This document shows, piece after piece, positions 35,674-43,855 of a stretch of 64,000 nucleotides of DNA. Where the stretch lies: NCBI RefSeq assembly GCF_000512205.2, contig NZ_CP006644.1, positions 3,466,520 to 3,530,519 on the forward strand, written 5' to 3'. The notes under the pieces are model-generated. The model worked only from the letters and a program-made list of their open reading frames with translations, ran no database searches and had not been told where the DNA came from. How positions within the stretch are numbered: position 1 is the first letter of the stretch; each line of letters begins with the position of its first letter. The DNA is from Sphingomonas sanxanigenens DSM 19645 = NX02. GTDB taxonomy: Bacteria; Pseudomonadota; Alphaproteobacteria; Sphingomonadales; Sphingomonadaceae. The position numbers were made by a program, and so were the translations under genes.

Positions 35674-35969
35674 CTGTTCAGGCCAGACTTGAAGGGACGG
35701 ACGGACCGATCTCGACTACGGCTCGAACCAAGGGACACTCGGTCCCGTCCGTCCGACCGCCGGGGGTGGCCACCCCCGGCGGTCGCCCTTCTGGACTACC
35801 AGATCGGGCTGACCGCAAGATGCAAGGGATGGTTCGAGCGCAGCCGAGAACCGAGACCCGCTCGGAGCGTGTCCCCATGCCGTCTCGGCTTCGCTCGACG
35901 GCTCCCCTCGACTTCGCTCGGGGCGAACGGTTTAGAAGAGCGACGCTCTATCGGCAGCGCCACATCCCC
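35674..35969. other. Non-coding flank upstream of the IS110 transposase
   Basis: About 300 bases between the transposase start and the GT4 stop. No supported gene. It contains several G/C-rich dyads (for example GTCCGTCC/GGACGGAC-type stretches around 35690-35760, CGCCGGGGGTGGCCACCCCCGGCG at 35758-35782) and the second intergenic-repeat copy. By analogy with other IS110 elements the part next to the transposase start could encode the element's structured non-coding RNA. Confidence 0.4.
35907..35930 (-). repeat. Intergenic repeat, copy 2 (inverted relative to copy 1)
   Basis: CTCGACTTCGCTCGGGGCG plus flanking bases is the reverse complement of the copy at 34646-34669 with one difference. The two inverted copies bracket the IS110 transposase, so the insertion may have targeted or spread with this repeat. 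Confidence 0.65.
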
Positions 35970-37277
35970 TCAGACGAAGGGCCGGAACAGCTCCGCGAGA
36001 TGCTCGGCATTCTGATCGGGGTCATGCATCTCGCGGACGCGGGCGCGGCCGATCTCGCCCATCGTGCGGAGTTGCTCCGGGGTGGCGTCCAGCGCCGCGC
36101 CCAGCGCGTCGGCCAGCGCCTCGATCGAGCCCGACGGGATCAGCCAGCCATTCTGCGCGTCGACCAGCTCGGGCACGCCCGCGATCGCGGTGGCGATCAC
36201 CGGCCGGCCGACCGCCAGCGCCTCCATCAGCACCACCGGCAACCCCTCCGCGAAGCTCGGCAGAACGAAGGCGCGTGCGTTGAGCACCTCGCGCCGCACA
36301 TCCTCCGATCCGCGCCAGCCGAGCAGGCGCACGCGCTGCTGCAACCCCAGGCGCACGATCTGCGCCTCGATATCCTTGCGGCCCTCGCCATCGCCGATCA
36401 CGTCGATGGTGAACTCCCGCCGCTGTGCCAGCCGTGCTGCGGCCTCGATCAGCAGCGGCAGCCCTTTCTGCGCGCTCAGCCGGGCGACGCAGACCAGCCG
36501 CGATCCGGCAAAGGCAGCGCCGTCATCCACCTCGGTGCTCAGGAAATGCGGCGCGACCGCGCAGCGCACGACCTCGATCCGCTCCCAATGCCGGGGATGC
36601 GACCAGCGCATCAATTGCCCGCGGCCGAAGCTCGACACGCCGGCGACGAACGCCGCGTCGGCGATCTTGCCCGGCAGATCGAGCGAGACGGGCGAGTCGA
36701 ACTCGTCGGGGCCGTGCGCGGTGAAGCTGTAGGTGATCGGCGTCATCCGCGCCGCCAGCCGCGCGACCGCCACCGGATTGGTGCCGAAATGGGCATGGAC
36801 GTGGCGCACGCGGTTGCGCTCCAGCTGATCGGCGAGCAGAGCCGCCTCGGCGAAATAGGCGAAGGCGCGCACCATGCCCCGGCCACCGTCGATGCGCAGC
36901 GCATCCCGCAACGCAGCGACGGTGGGCCCCGGCCGGGCGAGGAAGCGCGCCAGCACCGCGCGTGCGAGCTGGCGGCCATTGCCTTCCAGCAGCACGGCGG
37001 TGCGCCGTTCCTCCGCGCGATCCTCGGCATCGCTGAACCGGTCGGGCGACTTGCGGATCGTGAAGCGATCGACGGTCAGCCCCTGCCGCTCCAGCGCGGC
37101 GATCTCGGTTCGGATGAAGCTGTGGCTGACCTTGGGATAGACGTTGACCAGATAGGCCACCCGATCGGTCTGCCGGCCGAATCCGCGGGCGATGTTCGGC
37201 CCCGTACCGCGGCTGTCGGGGGCGTCCGAAAGCGGTTCGCCCCCCGTGCCGACATAGCTGAAGACTTTTGGCTTCAT
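35970..37277 (-). CDS. GT4-family glycosyltransferase
   Basis: 435 residues; GCGGGGGAAAG precedes ATG 37277. The GT-B fold is clear: AYLVNVYPKVSHSFIRTEIAALERQG near residue 41, HVHAHFGTNPVAVARL, VARLSAQKGLPLLIEAAARL and SFAEGLPVVLMEALAVGRPVIATAIAGVPELVDAQNGWL with the EX7E donor site. The N-terminal SHSFIRTEI pattern is seen in colanic-acid-type enzymes (WcaL/AmsK-like). It is transcribed alone and is divergent from the operon that begins with the small membrane protein. It is a further candidate transferase for the repeat unit. Confidence 0.88.
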   Translation of the reverse strand: MKPKVFSYVGTGGEPLSDAPDSRGTGPNIARGFGRQTDRVAYLVNVYPKVSHSFIRTEIAALERQGLTVDRFTIRKSPDRFSDAEDRAEERRTAVLLEGNGRQLARAVLARFLARPGPTVAALRDALRIDGGRGMVRAFAYFAEAALLADQLERNRVRHVHAHFGTNPVAVARLAARMTPITYSFTAHGPDEFDSPVSLDLPGKIADAAFVAGVSSFGRGQLMRWSHPRHWERIEVVRCAVAPHFLSTEVDDGAAFAGSRLVCVARLSAQKGLPLLIEAAARLAQRREFTIDVIGDGEGRKDIEAQIVRLGLQQRVRLLGWRGSEDVRREVLNARAFVLPSFAEGLPVVLMEALAVGRPVIATAIAGVPELVDAQNGWLIPSGSIEALADALGAALDATPEQLRTMGEIGRARVREMHDPDQNAEHLAELFRPFV

Positions 37278-37437
37278 CTTTCCCCCGCCTCTCGCCGCCG
37301 ATTATGGCCGAGCGCGCGCGATCGAGGCATTCCCACTTTTCCCAAGCCAAACTTCCTTGCCAACTTACCGGTCTACATCAGCCGGATGCGCCCCGCGCTT
37401 CGCACATGCGATGGTGCAGCATGTTTGGAGGGGGCGA

Positions 37438-37596
37438 ATGAACCTTGTTCTTGTCGTGCTGCTGGTGTGGCTGCTGCCATCGCTGATGTTCGTCGTCGCA
37501 GCATTGGGCGCGCTGCCGTGCAAGCGCGCCGCCCGGTCGCTGTCGCGACTGGTCCGGCGGCGGACGAATGGTCTCGCGCATGCCGCCGGGCGCTGA
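37438..37596 (+). CDS. Small membrane protein (52 residues)
   Basis: The ATG at 37438 has a near-ideal ribosome-binding site (GGAGGGGG six bases upstream). The protein is one hydrophobic helix (LVLVVLLVWLLPSLMFVVAALGAL) followed by a basic tail (CKRAARSLSRLVRRR), giving an N-out or hairpin-anchored topology with a cytoplasmic positive tail. It overlaps the start of the GT61 gene by 29 bases and leads an operon that ends with the priming transferase. No known family was recognised; a role as a small partner of a membrane enzyme is conceivable. Confidence 0.6.
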   Translation: MNLVLVVLLVWLLPSLMFVVAALGALPCKRAARSLSRLVRRRTNGLAHAAGR

Positions 37597-38704
37597 TCAT
37601 GCCGATGCCCTTCCGGTCGCCGGGCGCGACGCACGGTTTCGTGCGTGGCCGCCCAAACAATGGGTGCCGCCGTTGATCAGTTTCCAGCCAGGAATGGACA
37701 GGCTGCGCCGGCTCCTGGGCCGGCCGGTGCAGGACGTTACCGCCAGGGCGGTCGACCATTGGACGGTCGCGCGCGGCAGCCGCGTGGAGATCAAGCCGGC
37801 CAAGGTGCTCCCCGGCCAGCTCGATCGCATCCGCGGCACGGAATTCGGATCGATCGACGAGGTGATCCGCGACTTTTCGGGCGGGTTCGATTCGATCCAG
37901 GGCGCGACGACGGCCTACCGGCTCGAAAACGTCACGCTGATGGATGGCGTGCTCTATTCGGCGGACGCGACGCGGCATCTGCGCAAGCGCAACAGCCGAC
38001 TGCCGTTCCGTCGCAAGCCCAAGGACGAGATTCGCGCGACCATGTATGAAAGCTGGACCGGCAATCGCTGGTTCGGCAACTGGCTGGCCGAGGATACGCT
38101 GACCTATCGGCTGGCCGAATCCGAAGGCATGCCCTTCACCACCAACCGTACCATCGGCCACATGAGCGCCTATGAGCAACGGCTGGACATGACGCCGACG
38201 CGCATGCTGGAGGTGCGCTTCGCGGACCTGATCCTGTTCGAGGATTTCGCCCACAACGAGCACAAGCGCCAGCGTGCGATCGATTTCCGCCGTCGCATGG
38301 TCGGCCAGCATGTCCGCCGCCATCCCGGCGTGTTCCTGCTGCGCGGCAGTGCCGGCGATCGCCGCGTGCTGCTCAACGAACGCGAGATCGCGGAGACGCT
38401 CGCCGCCAAGCGCGGGTTCCAGGTTCTCGATCCGGTGCGCGCGGATGTCGACGAGATCGTTCGCGTCTGCGGCGGTGCCGATGTGGTGGCGGGCACCGAG
38501 GGCAGCCACCTCGTCCACGGGCTGATGCTGATGCCGCCGGATGCGCGCGCGCTGGTGATCCAGCCGCCGGCACGCGCGGTCTCGGTGCTCAAGATGTTCA
38601 CGGACCGTCAGGGTCAGGATTTTTCGCTGGTCGTCGGAGAGGGAAGCAATGAAGCCTTCAGCGCAGATGTCGGAGAGATCGAGCATACCCTCGATCTCGC
38701 CTGA
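37568..38704 (+). CDS. GT61-family (DUF563) glycosyltransferase
   Basis: Up to 378 residues. The start is uncertain: ATG 37568 overlaps the small membrane-protein gene and lacks a good ribosome-binding site, and ATG 37694, after CCAGGA, would give a protein 42 residues shorter. The C-terminal half is typical of GT61/DUF563: VFLLRGSAGDRRVLLNEREIAETLAAKRGFQVLDPV...DEIVRVCGGADVVAGTEGSHLVHGLMLMPPDARALVIQPP, with the GSHL motif. Such enzymes occur in bacterial capsule and exopolysaccharide loci. It overlaps the downstream acyltransferase by 56 bases, so translation is probably coupled. Confidence 0.75.
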   Translation: MVSRMPPGADHADALPVAGRDARFRAWPPKQWVPPLISFQPGMDRLRRLLGRPVQDVTARAVDHWTVARGSRVEIKPAKVLPGQLDRIRGTEFGSIDEVIRDFSGGFDSIQGATTAYRLENVTLMDGVLYSADATRHLRKRNSRLPFRRKPKDEIRATMYESWTGNRWFGNWLAEDTLTYRLAESEGMPFTTNRTIGHMSAYEQRLDMTPTRMLEVRFADLILFEDFAHNEHKRQRAIDFRRRMVGQHVRRHPGVFLLRGSAGDRRVLLNEREIAETLAAKRGFQVLDPVRADVDEIVRVCGGADVVAGTEGSHLVHGLMLMPPDARALVIQPPARAVSVLKMFTDRQGQDFSLVVGEGSNEAFSADVGEIEHTLDLA

Positions 38705-39245
38705 GGCGCCGCAAGCGCGCGCGGGCATCGGCGCGGCATGGGCGACCATGCGCGACGATTACCGGCGCCACGGCTCCTCGATCACCAACGGCGCGTTCGT
38801 GTCGCTGTGCGTCTACCGGTTCGGCCATTGGGGCATCCGGCGGCGCAACCCGCTGGCGCGCGCGCTGGCGCGCAAGGCCTATGGCTTTGCCAACCTGTTC
38901 GTCGCCAACGTCACCAAGATCTGGATCCCGCCGAAGGTGACGATCGGCAAGGACTTCCACATCGTGAACAACGAAGGATCGCTCTCGATCCATCCGGACA
39001 CGGTGATCGGCGACCGGCTGGGCGTGATGCACAACGTCACCATCGGCACCAACATGCGCGATGGCGCGCCGGTGATCGGCGACGATGTGTTCATCGGCGT
39101 CAATTCGACGGTGCTCGGCAAGATCCGCATCGGCGATCGCGTGAAGATCGCGGCCAACACCGCGGTCACCTCCAACGTGCCGTCCGACTCGATCGTCGTC
39201 GGCTCACCCGCCAAGATCTATCCGCGACTGGGGCCCCTCAGATGA
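38649..39245 (+). CDS. Hexapeptide-repeat O-acyltransferase (serine acetyltransferase-like)
   Basis: 198 residues; GGAGAGGGAAGCA precedes ATG 38649. The second half is a left-handed beta-helix of hexapeptide repeats (IPPKVTIGKDFHIVNNEGSLSIHPDTVIGDRLGVMHNVTIG...VIGDDVFIGVNSTVLGKIRIGDRVKIAANTAVTSNVP), with the catalytic His in the GVMHNVTIG segment, as in CysE/LacA-type enzymes that use acetyl-CoA or another acyl donor. It lies between GT61 and the acyl-CoA ligase and overlaps the ligase by four bases. The adjoining ligase/ACP pair raises the possibility that its donor is an acyl-ACP. Confidence 0.85.
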   Translation: MKPSAQMSERSSIPSISPEAPQARAGIGAAWATMRDDYRRHGSSITNGAFVSLCVYRFGHWGIRRRNPLARALARKAYGFANLFVANVTKIWIPPKVTIGKDFHIVNNEGSLSIHPDTVIGDRLGVMHNVTIGTNMRDGAPVIGDDVFIGVNSTVLGKIRIGDRVKIAANTAVTSNVPSDSIVVGSPAKIYPRLGPLR

Positions 39246-40822
39246 ACCCGCTTGCCACCACGCTTCACGAACTGTTCGCCGACAATCTGCAGCACCGCGC
39301 GGACAAGATCTTCCTGATCGATGCCGATCGCGAGGCGCGCTATGCCGAGGTGGCGACCGAGGTCGACCGCGTCGCCGCGCATCTTTCCGCCATCGGCATC
39401 CTGCCCGGCGACCGCGTGGTCGTGCAGGTGCGCAAGGGCGTGCGCGAGGTCGCGGCGATGCTGGGCGTCGCGAAGATCGGCGCGGTGGTCGTCAACGTCA
39501 ACACGGTGTGGACGATCGACCAGATCCAGTTCGTCACCGAGGACAGCGGCGCCCGCGCGCTGATCGTGGAGCCGGCGATGGCGCGCGCGCTGACCGCCGC
39601 GGCGATCGGCAGCGCCACCCCGCTGCCGCCGCTGCTCGTCACCGGCAATGGCGGCGGCGTGGCGGGGGCGCAGGCCTGGGATGCGCTTTCCCACCCCCTT
39701 AACACCCCCTCAACACACCGCCTGGACACCGATCTGGCCGCGATCATCTATACATCGGGGTCGACGGGCAAACCCAAGGGGGTGATGCTGAGCCATCGCA
39801 ACATCCTGGCCGGCGCGCGCTCCGTCGCCCGCTATCTGAAGCTGGGCGAGAACGACCGGCTGCTGAGCGTGCTGCCCTACAGCTTCGACTATGGCTTCAA
39901 CCAGCTCACCACGATGATGCTGGTCGGCGGCACCGTCGTCCACCAGCCGGTGACGCTCGCCACCGAAGTCGCGCGCGCGCTGCAGAAGCACCGCATCACC
40001 GGTTTCGCGGCGGTGCCGCCGCTGTGGATCCAGCTCGCGCGGCTGCTCGAAGCCTCGCCGATGGATTTTCCCGATCTGCGCTTCGTGACCAATTCGGGCG
40101 GCAAGATCCCGCAGAGCGTGCTCGAGCGCATGCCGGACCTGTTCCCCGGTACCGACATCGTGCTGATGTACGGCCTGACCGAGGCGTTCCGCTCGACATA
40201 TCTGGAGCCGCATCGCTTCCACGCCAAGATGGGTTCGATCGGTCGCGCCATTCCGGGGTCGGAGATCTATGTGATCAAGGCCGGGATCGGCATCGCCGGC
40301 CCGGGCGAGCAGGGCGAGCTGGTCCATCGCGGCCCGCTGGTCAGCCTCGGCTACTGGAACCGCCCCGAGGCGACCGCCGAGAAGATCCGCCCCTGCCCCG
40401 AACTCGCCGCGCTGATCGGCGACGAGCCCGTGGTCTACAGCGGCGACGTCGTGCGCGTCGACGCGGATGGCGACCTCTGGTTCGTCAGCCGCAACGATGC
40501 GCTGATCAAGGCGAGCGGCTTCCGCATCAGCCCGGAAGAGGTGGAAGATCTCGTCCACCGCAGCGCGCTTGCCGCCGACGTCGTCGCGTTCGGCGTGGCC
40601 GACGATGTGCTGGGCCAATGCGTCCACATCGCCGTCACCTTGCTGCCGGGGGCCACCAGCGAGGCGCTGATGGCGCACTGCCGGCAGGTGATGCCCGCCT
40701 ATATGATTCCCCGCCAGATCCACGTCTGGGGCGACGCGATGCCGCGCACCGCGAGCGGCAAGCTCGCCCGGCCCGACGTCGTCCGCCGCTGCGCCGCCGC
40801 GCCGGCGGCCATCCAACTCTGA
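39242..40822 (+). CDS. AMP-forming acyl-CoA/acyl-ACP ligase (exosortase-A-system-associated type)
   Basis: 526 residues starting at ATG 39242, overlapping the acyltransferase stop. Adenylate-forming motifs are present: IIYTSGSTGKPKGVMLSHRN (P-loop), MYGLTEAFRSTYL (A5), VYSGDVVRVDADGDLWFVSRNDALIKASGFRISPEEVE (hinge and A8) and RTASGKLARPD (catalytic Lys). The protein resembles the ligases found with exosortase-A loci, which travel with an ACP and a PLP decarboxylase, as here. It should activate a carboxylic acid, possibly an amino acid, and load it on the ACP encoded 24 bases downstream. The substrate is not known. Confidence 0.87.
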   Translation: MNPLATTLHELFADNLQHRADKIFLIDADREARYAEVATEVDRVAAHLSAIGILPGDRVVVQVRKGVREVAAMLGVAKIGAVVVNVNTVWTIDQIQFVTEDSGARALIVEPAMARALTAAAIGSATPLPPLLVTGNGGGVAGAQAWDALSHPLNTPSTHRLDTDLAAIIYTSGSTGKPKGVMLSHRNILAGARSVARYLKLGENDRLLSVLPYSFDYGFNQLTTMMLVGGTVVHQPVTLATEVARALQKHRITGFAAVPPLWIQLARLLEASPMDFPDLRFVTNSGGKIPQSVLERMPDLFPGTDIVLMYGLTEAFRSTYLEPHRFHAKMGSIGRAIPGSEIYVIKAGIGIAGPGEQGELVHRGPLVSLGYWNRPEATAEKIRPCPELAALIGDEPVVYSGDVVRVDADGDLWFVSRNDALIKASGFRISPEEVEDLVHRSALAADVVAFGVADDVLGQCVHIAVTLLPGATSEALMAHCRQVMPAYMIPRQIHVWGDAMPRTASGKLARPDVVRRCAAAPAAIQL

Positions 40823-40845
40823 TCATTTCTCCAAGGAGCAATCCC

Positions 40846-41085
40846 GTGGCACTCACCGAAGCCCTGCTGATCCAGAACATCCGCGAATTTTCCGGGTTCG
40901 ATGGCGAACCGACGATCGACACGCCGCTCTTCTCGTCGGGCGCGCTCGATTCGGTGGCGATGCTCGACCTGATCGCGTTCATCGAGAAGGCGACCGGCAT
41001 CGAGATCCGCGCGGACGAGGTGACGCTCGACAATTTCGACACCGCCGAGCGCATCCTGCGCTTCGCGGGGGAGCGCGTGGCGTGA
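40846..41085 (+). CDS. Acyl carrier protein
   Basis: 79 residues from GTG 40846, with AAGGAG seven bases upstream. It has the size and four-helix pattern of an ACP; the phosphopantetheine serine is in GALDSVAMLDLIAFIE (Ser near residue 37). It is squeezed between the ligase and the decarboxylase genes and overlaps the latter by four bases (GTGA). It probably carries the acyl group activated by the ligase. Activation may be by the Sfp-type transferase encoded at 4178 or by a housekeeping holo-ACP synthase. Confidence 0.88.
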   Translation: MALTEALLIQNIREFSGFDGEPTIDTPLFSSGALDSVAMLDLIAFIEKATGIEIRADEVTLDNFDTAERILRFAGERVA

Positions 41086-42353
41086 TCTCCGCCTGGACGG
41101 ACCAGTGGCTGCGCGTCGCGGCGGATCGCTTCGGCACGCCCGCGTTCGTCTATTTCACGGACCTGATCGCCGAGCGCATCGACCAGATCGACGCCGCGTT
41201 CGGCGGCCGCTTCGCGCTGAGCTTCGCGGTCAAGAGCAACCCCAACCCGGCGCTGCTCGCGTGGCTGCGCGGCCGCATCGACCATCTCGACATCTCGTCG
41301 ATCGGCGAGATGCGGCTTGCGATGCAGGCCGGGTGGGACGCCGCACGGATGAGCTTCACCGGCCCCGGCAAGCGCGCGTTCGAGATCGAGGAAGCGGTGC
41401 GCGCGGGCATCGGCAACCTCGTGGTCGAATCGCTGCGCGAGGCGCGGCTGGCGGATGCGGTCGCGCGCGGCGAGGGCCGTGTGCAGCCGATCGTGGTGCG
41501 CATCGCCCCGGCGAGCGTGCCCAAGGGTTTCGGCGACCAGATGGCGGGACGCCCGAGCGCGTTCGGCATCGACATCGAGGATGCCGAACCGGCGCTCGCC
41601 GAGATGCTCGCCCTGCCCGGCCTGCGGCTGACCGGCCTGCACATCTATTCGGGCACACAATGCCTGAAGCCCGAGCCGATCGTCGAGAATTACCGCGGCT
41701 TCCTGACGATCTTCCGCGACCTGTGCGGCCGCTTCGACCTCACCCCCGAGACCCTGATCTTCGGATCGGGGCTCGGCGTGCCCTATCATGACCAGGACGT
41801 GCCGCTCGACCTCGGCGCGGTCGCCGCCGGCATCATTCCCGAACTCGACGCCTTCCGCGGCGAGACTCGCTTCGGCGACGCGGTGCCGATGCTGGAGCTG
41901 GGCCGCTATCTGGTCGCCGAGGCCGGCTATTTCCTGACCCGCGTCATTTCGATCAAGGAATCGCGCGGCAGCCGCATCGCGATCTGCGACGGCGGCATGA
42001 ACAACCACCTGCCCGCCTCCGGCCACTTCGGCATGGTGATCCGCCGCAACTATTCGATGCACAAGCTGGGCGGCGGCGAGCCCGTGGGCAAGGTCGACAT
42101 CGTCGGCCCGCTCTGCACCTCGATCGACCGGCTCGCCTCCGGCATCGAACTGCCCGAGATCGCGGAGGGCGACATCATCGCCGTCCACAACAGCGGCGCC
42201 TATGGCCTCACCGCCAGCCCGATCCACTTCATCAGCCACGCGCCGCCGGTGGAATTGCTGGTTTCCGGCAACGCGATCAGCGACATTTCCCGTGACCTCA
42301 ACGCCCTGCCGCCGCCGGCCGATGCGGCGGATGCGGCGCGGCGGCGGGCCTGA
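41082..42353 (+). CDS. PLP-dependent decarboxylase (ornithine/DAP/arginine decarboxylase family, exosortase-A-associated type)
   Basis: 423 residues from GTG 41082. Fold type III (alanine-racemase-like) barrel: PLP lysine in FALSFAVKSNPNPALL (about residue 48), HLDISSIGEMRLA, the glycine-rich phosphate site FGSGLGVPY, and the C-terminal VGPLCTSIDRLASGIELPEIAEGDIIAVHNSGAYGLTASP containing the CxxxD substrate-binding motif. It is close to the decarboxylases found with acyl-CoA ligase and ACP in exosortase-A clusters. It may act on an amino acid bound to the ACP or on a free one, giving an amine for polymer modification. The substrate is not deducible here. Confidence 0.88.
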   Translation: MISAWTDQWLRVAADRFGTPAFVYFTDLIAERIDQIDAAFGGRFALSFAVKSNPNPALLAWLRGRIDHLDISSIGEMRLAMQAGWDAARMSFTGPGKRAFEIEEAVRAGIGNLVVESLREARLADAVARGEGRVQPIVVRIAPASVPKGFGDQMAGRPSAFGIDIEDAEPALAEMLALPGLRLTGLHIYSGTQCLKPEPIVENYRGFLTIFRDLCGRFDLTPETLIFGSGLGVPYHDQDVPLDLGAVAAGIIPELDAFRGETRFGDAVPMLELGRYLVAEAGYFLTRVISIKESRGSRIAICDGGMNNHLPASGHFGMVIRRNYSMHKLGGGEPVGKVDIVGPLCTSIDRLASGIELPEIAEGDIIAVHNSGAYGLTASPIHFISHAPPVELLVSGNAISDISRDLNALPPPADAADAARRRA

Positions 42354-42385
42354 TCGCACCCGACCGGCACATGGGGAGGCCCGCC

Positions 42386-43780
42386 ATGCTCGACCCCCTG
42401 ACCGCACGCGCGCCCGCGGACGGCGCCGGCGGCACACGCGGACGACCGCTCAGCAAGGCGCACCGCCGCGTGCAGATCTATCTGCTGCTCGCGGCGATCG
42501 ACCTGCTCGCGCTGCTGATCGGCTATGCCGTCGCCGCCGACGTCCGGCTGCAGCCGCACAAGGCGGTGCAGCTCGCCGCGGTGCTGGTCGTGCTGGCGCC
42601 CATGTATCTCGCGATCAGCTTCCAGCTCGGCGGCTACAGCATCCGCGCGCTCGATCGCTGGACGCGCGGCGTGCGCTCTGCCCTGACCGCGCTCGCGCTC
42701 GCCGCGCTGGCGATCGTCGCGATCGCCTTCGCGTGGAAGGTGGGTGCCGACTATTCGCGGCTGTTCTTCGCCATGGGCACCGGCATCGCCGCCGTGCTGA
42801 TCGTCGCGGGCCGCTACATGGTCGGCCGCTATGGGCGCCGCGTGCTGCCGCACGGGCCGCTGGAAGTGATCGTGCTCAGCGACCGGCCGGGCGCGGCCGA
42901 CGACCGGCGCCACCGCCGCGTCGACCTGCGCGCGTTCGAGGTTGCCGCCGATCTCAACTGCCCCGACTCGCTCGACCGGCTGGGCCGCGCGATCGGCAGT
43001 GCCGACCGCGTGGTCATCGATTGCGCGCCCGCCGGGCGGCAACGCTGGGTGACCGCGCTCAAGGGGTCGGGCATCGACATCGAGATCCTCGTGCCCGAGT
43101 TCGAGGCGCTGGGCGTGCTCGACATCGGCGAGCAGGACGGGCGGATGACCGCCTGCGTCGCGCGCGGCCAGCTTTCGCTGCGCGCACGGGCGCTGAAGCG
43201 TGCGTTCGACGTGGCGGCGGTGCTGTGGCTGGCGCCGCTGCTGATCGCGGCGCTGCTCATCGTCTCGCTGCTGATCAAGCTCGACGATGGCGGCCCGATC
43301 TTCTTCGTCCAGCGCCGCATCGGCCGCGGCAACCGCTTCTTCGACGTCTACAAGTTCCGCACGATGCGCGTCGCGACGCTGGACGCCGCCGGCACGCAAT
43401 CGGCGACCCGCGACGACGCCCGCGTCACCCGCATCGGCGCCTTCCTGCGGCGCACCAGCATCGATGAACTGCCGCAACTGCTCAACGTGCTGATGGGCAG
43501 CATGAGCATCGTCGGCCCGCGCCCGCACGCGCTGGGATCGACCGCGGAGGATGCGCTGTTCTGGGCGGTCGACCCGCGTTACTGGCTGCGCCACGCGACC
43601 AAGCCCGGCCTCACCGGCCTCGCCCAGGTCCGCGGCTTCCGCGGCGCCACCGACAGCCGCGCCGCGCTGATCGGCCGCATCCAGGCCGACCTCGAATATC
43701 TCACCGGCTGGACGCTCTGGCGCGACATGCGGATCCTGCTGGCGACGGTGAAGGTGGTGGCGCACCCGAACGCGTATTGA
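42386..43780 (+). CDS. Initiating sugar phosphotransferase (polyprenyl-P hexose-1-P transferase, WcaJ/GumD-type)
   Basis: 464 residues from ATG 42386, six bases after GGGGAGG (the ATG at 42371 lies inside that site). Four N-terminal membrane segments (about 18-145), a CoA-binding-like domain (about 160-260), then the monotopic phosphoglycosyl transferase: [47 protein letters not shown] and [28 protein letters not shown] with the catalytic Asp-Glu pair. It starts each repeat unit by moving hexose-1-phosphate to undecaprenyl phosphate. It ends the operon and is followed by a hairpin shared with the convergent haloperoxidase gene. Confidence 0.92.
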   Translation: MLDPLTARAPADGAGGTRGRPLSKAHRRVQIYLLLAAIDLLALLIGYAVAADVRLQPHKAVQLAAVLVVLAPMYLAISFQLGGYSIRALDRWTRGVRSALTALALAALAIVAIAFAWKVGADYSRLFFAMGTGIAAVLIVAGRYMVGRYGRRVLPHGPLEVIVLSDRPGAADDRRHRRVDLRAFEVAADLNCPDSLDRLGRAIGSADRVVIDCAPAGRQRWVTALKGSGIDIEILVPEFEALGVLDIGEQDGRMTACVARGQLSLRARALKRAFDVAAVLWLAPLLIAALLIVSLLIKLDDGGPIFFVQRRIGRGNRFFDVYKFRTMRVATLDAAGTQSATRDDARVTRIGAFLRRTSIDELPQLLNVLMGSMSIVGPRPHALGSTAEDALFWAVDPRYWLRHATKPGLTGLAQVRGFRGATDSRAALIGRIQADLEYLTGWTLWRDMRILLATVKVVAHPNAY

Positions 43781-43783
43781 AGA

Positions 43784-43825
43784 TGACGTGCTCGCCCGAT
43801 TTTTACCAGTCAGGGGAGCACGTCA
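43784..43825. terminator. Hairpin between convergent genes
   Basis: TGACGTGCTC (43784-43793) and GAGCACGTCA (43816-43825) are perfect 10-bp inverted repeats with a 22-base loop, between the stops of the phosphotransferase and haloperoxidase genes. It probably serves as a two-way terminator. Confidence 0.6.
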
Positions 43826-43855
43826 CCGGCAAACAGTAGCGCGGGATAGTTCTTC

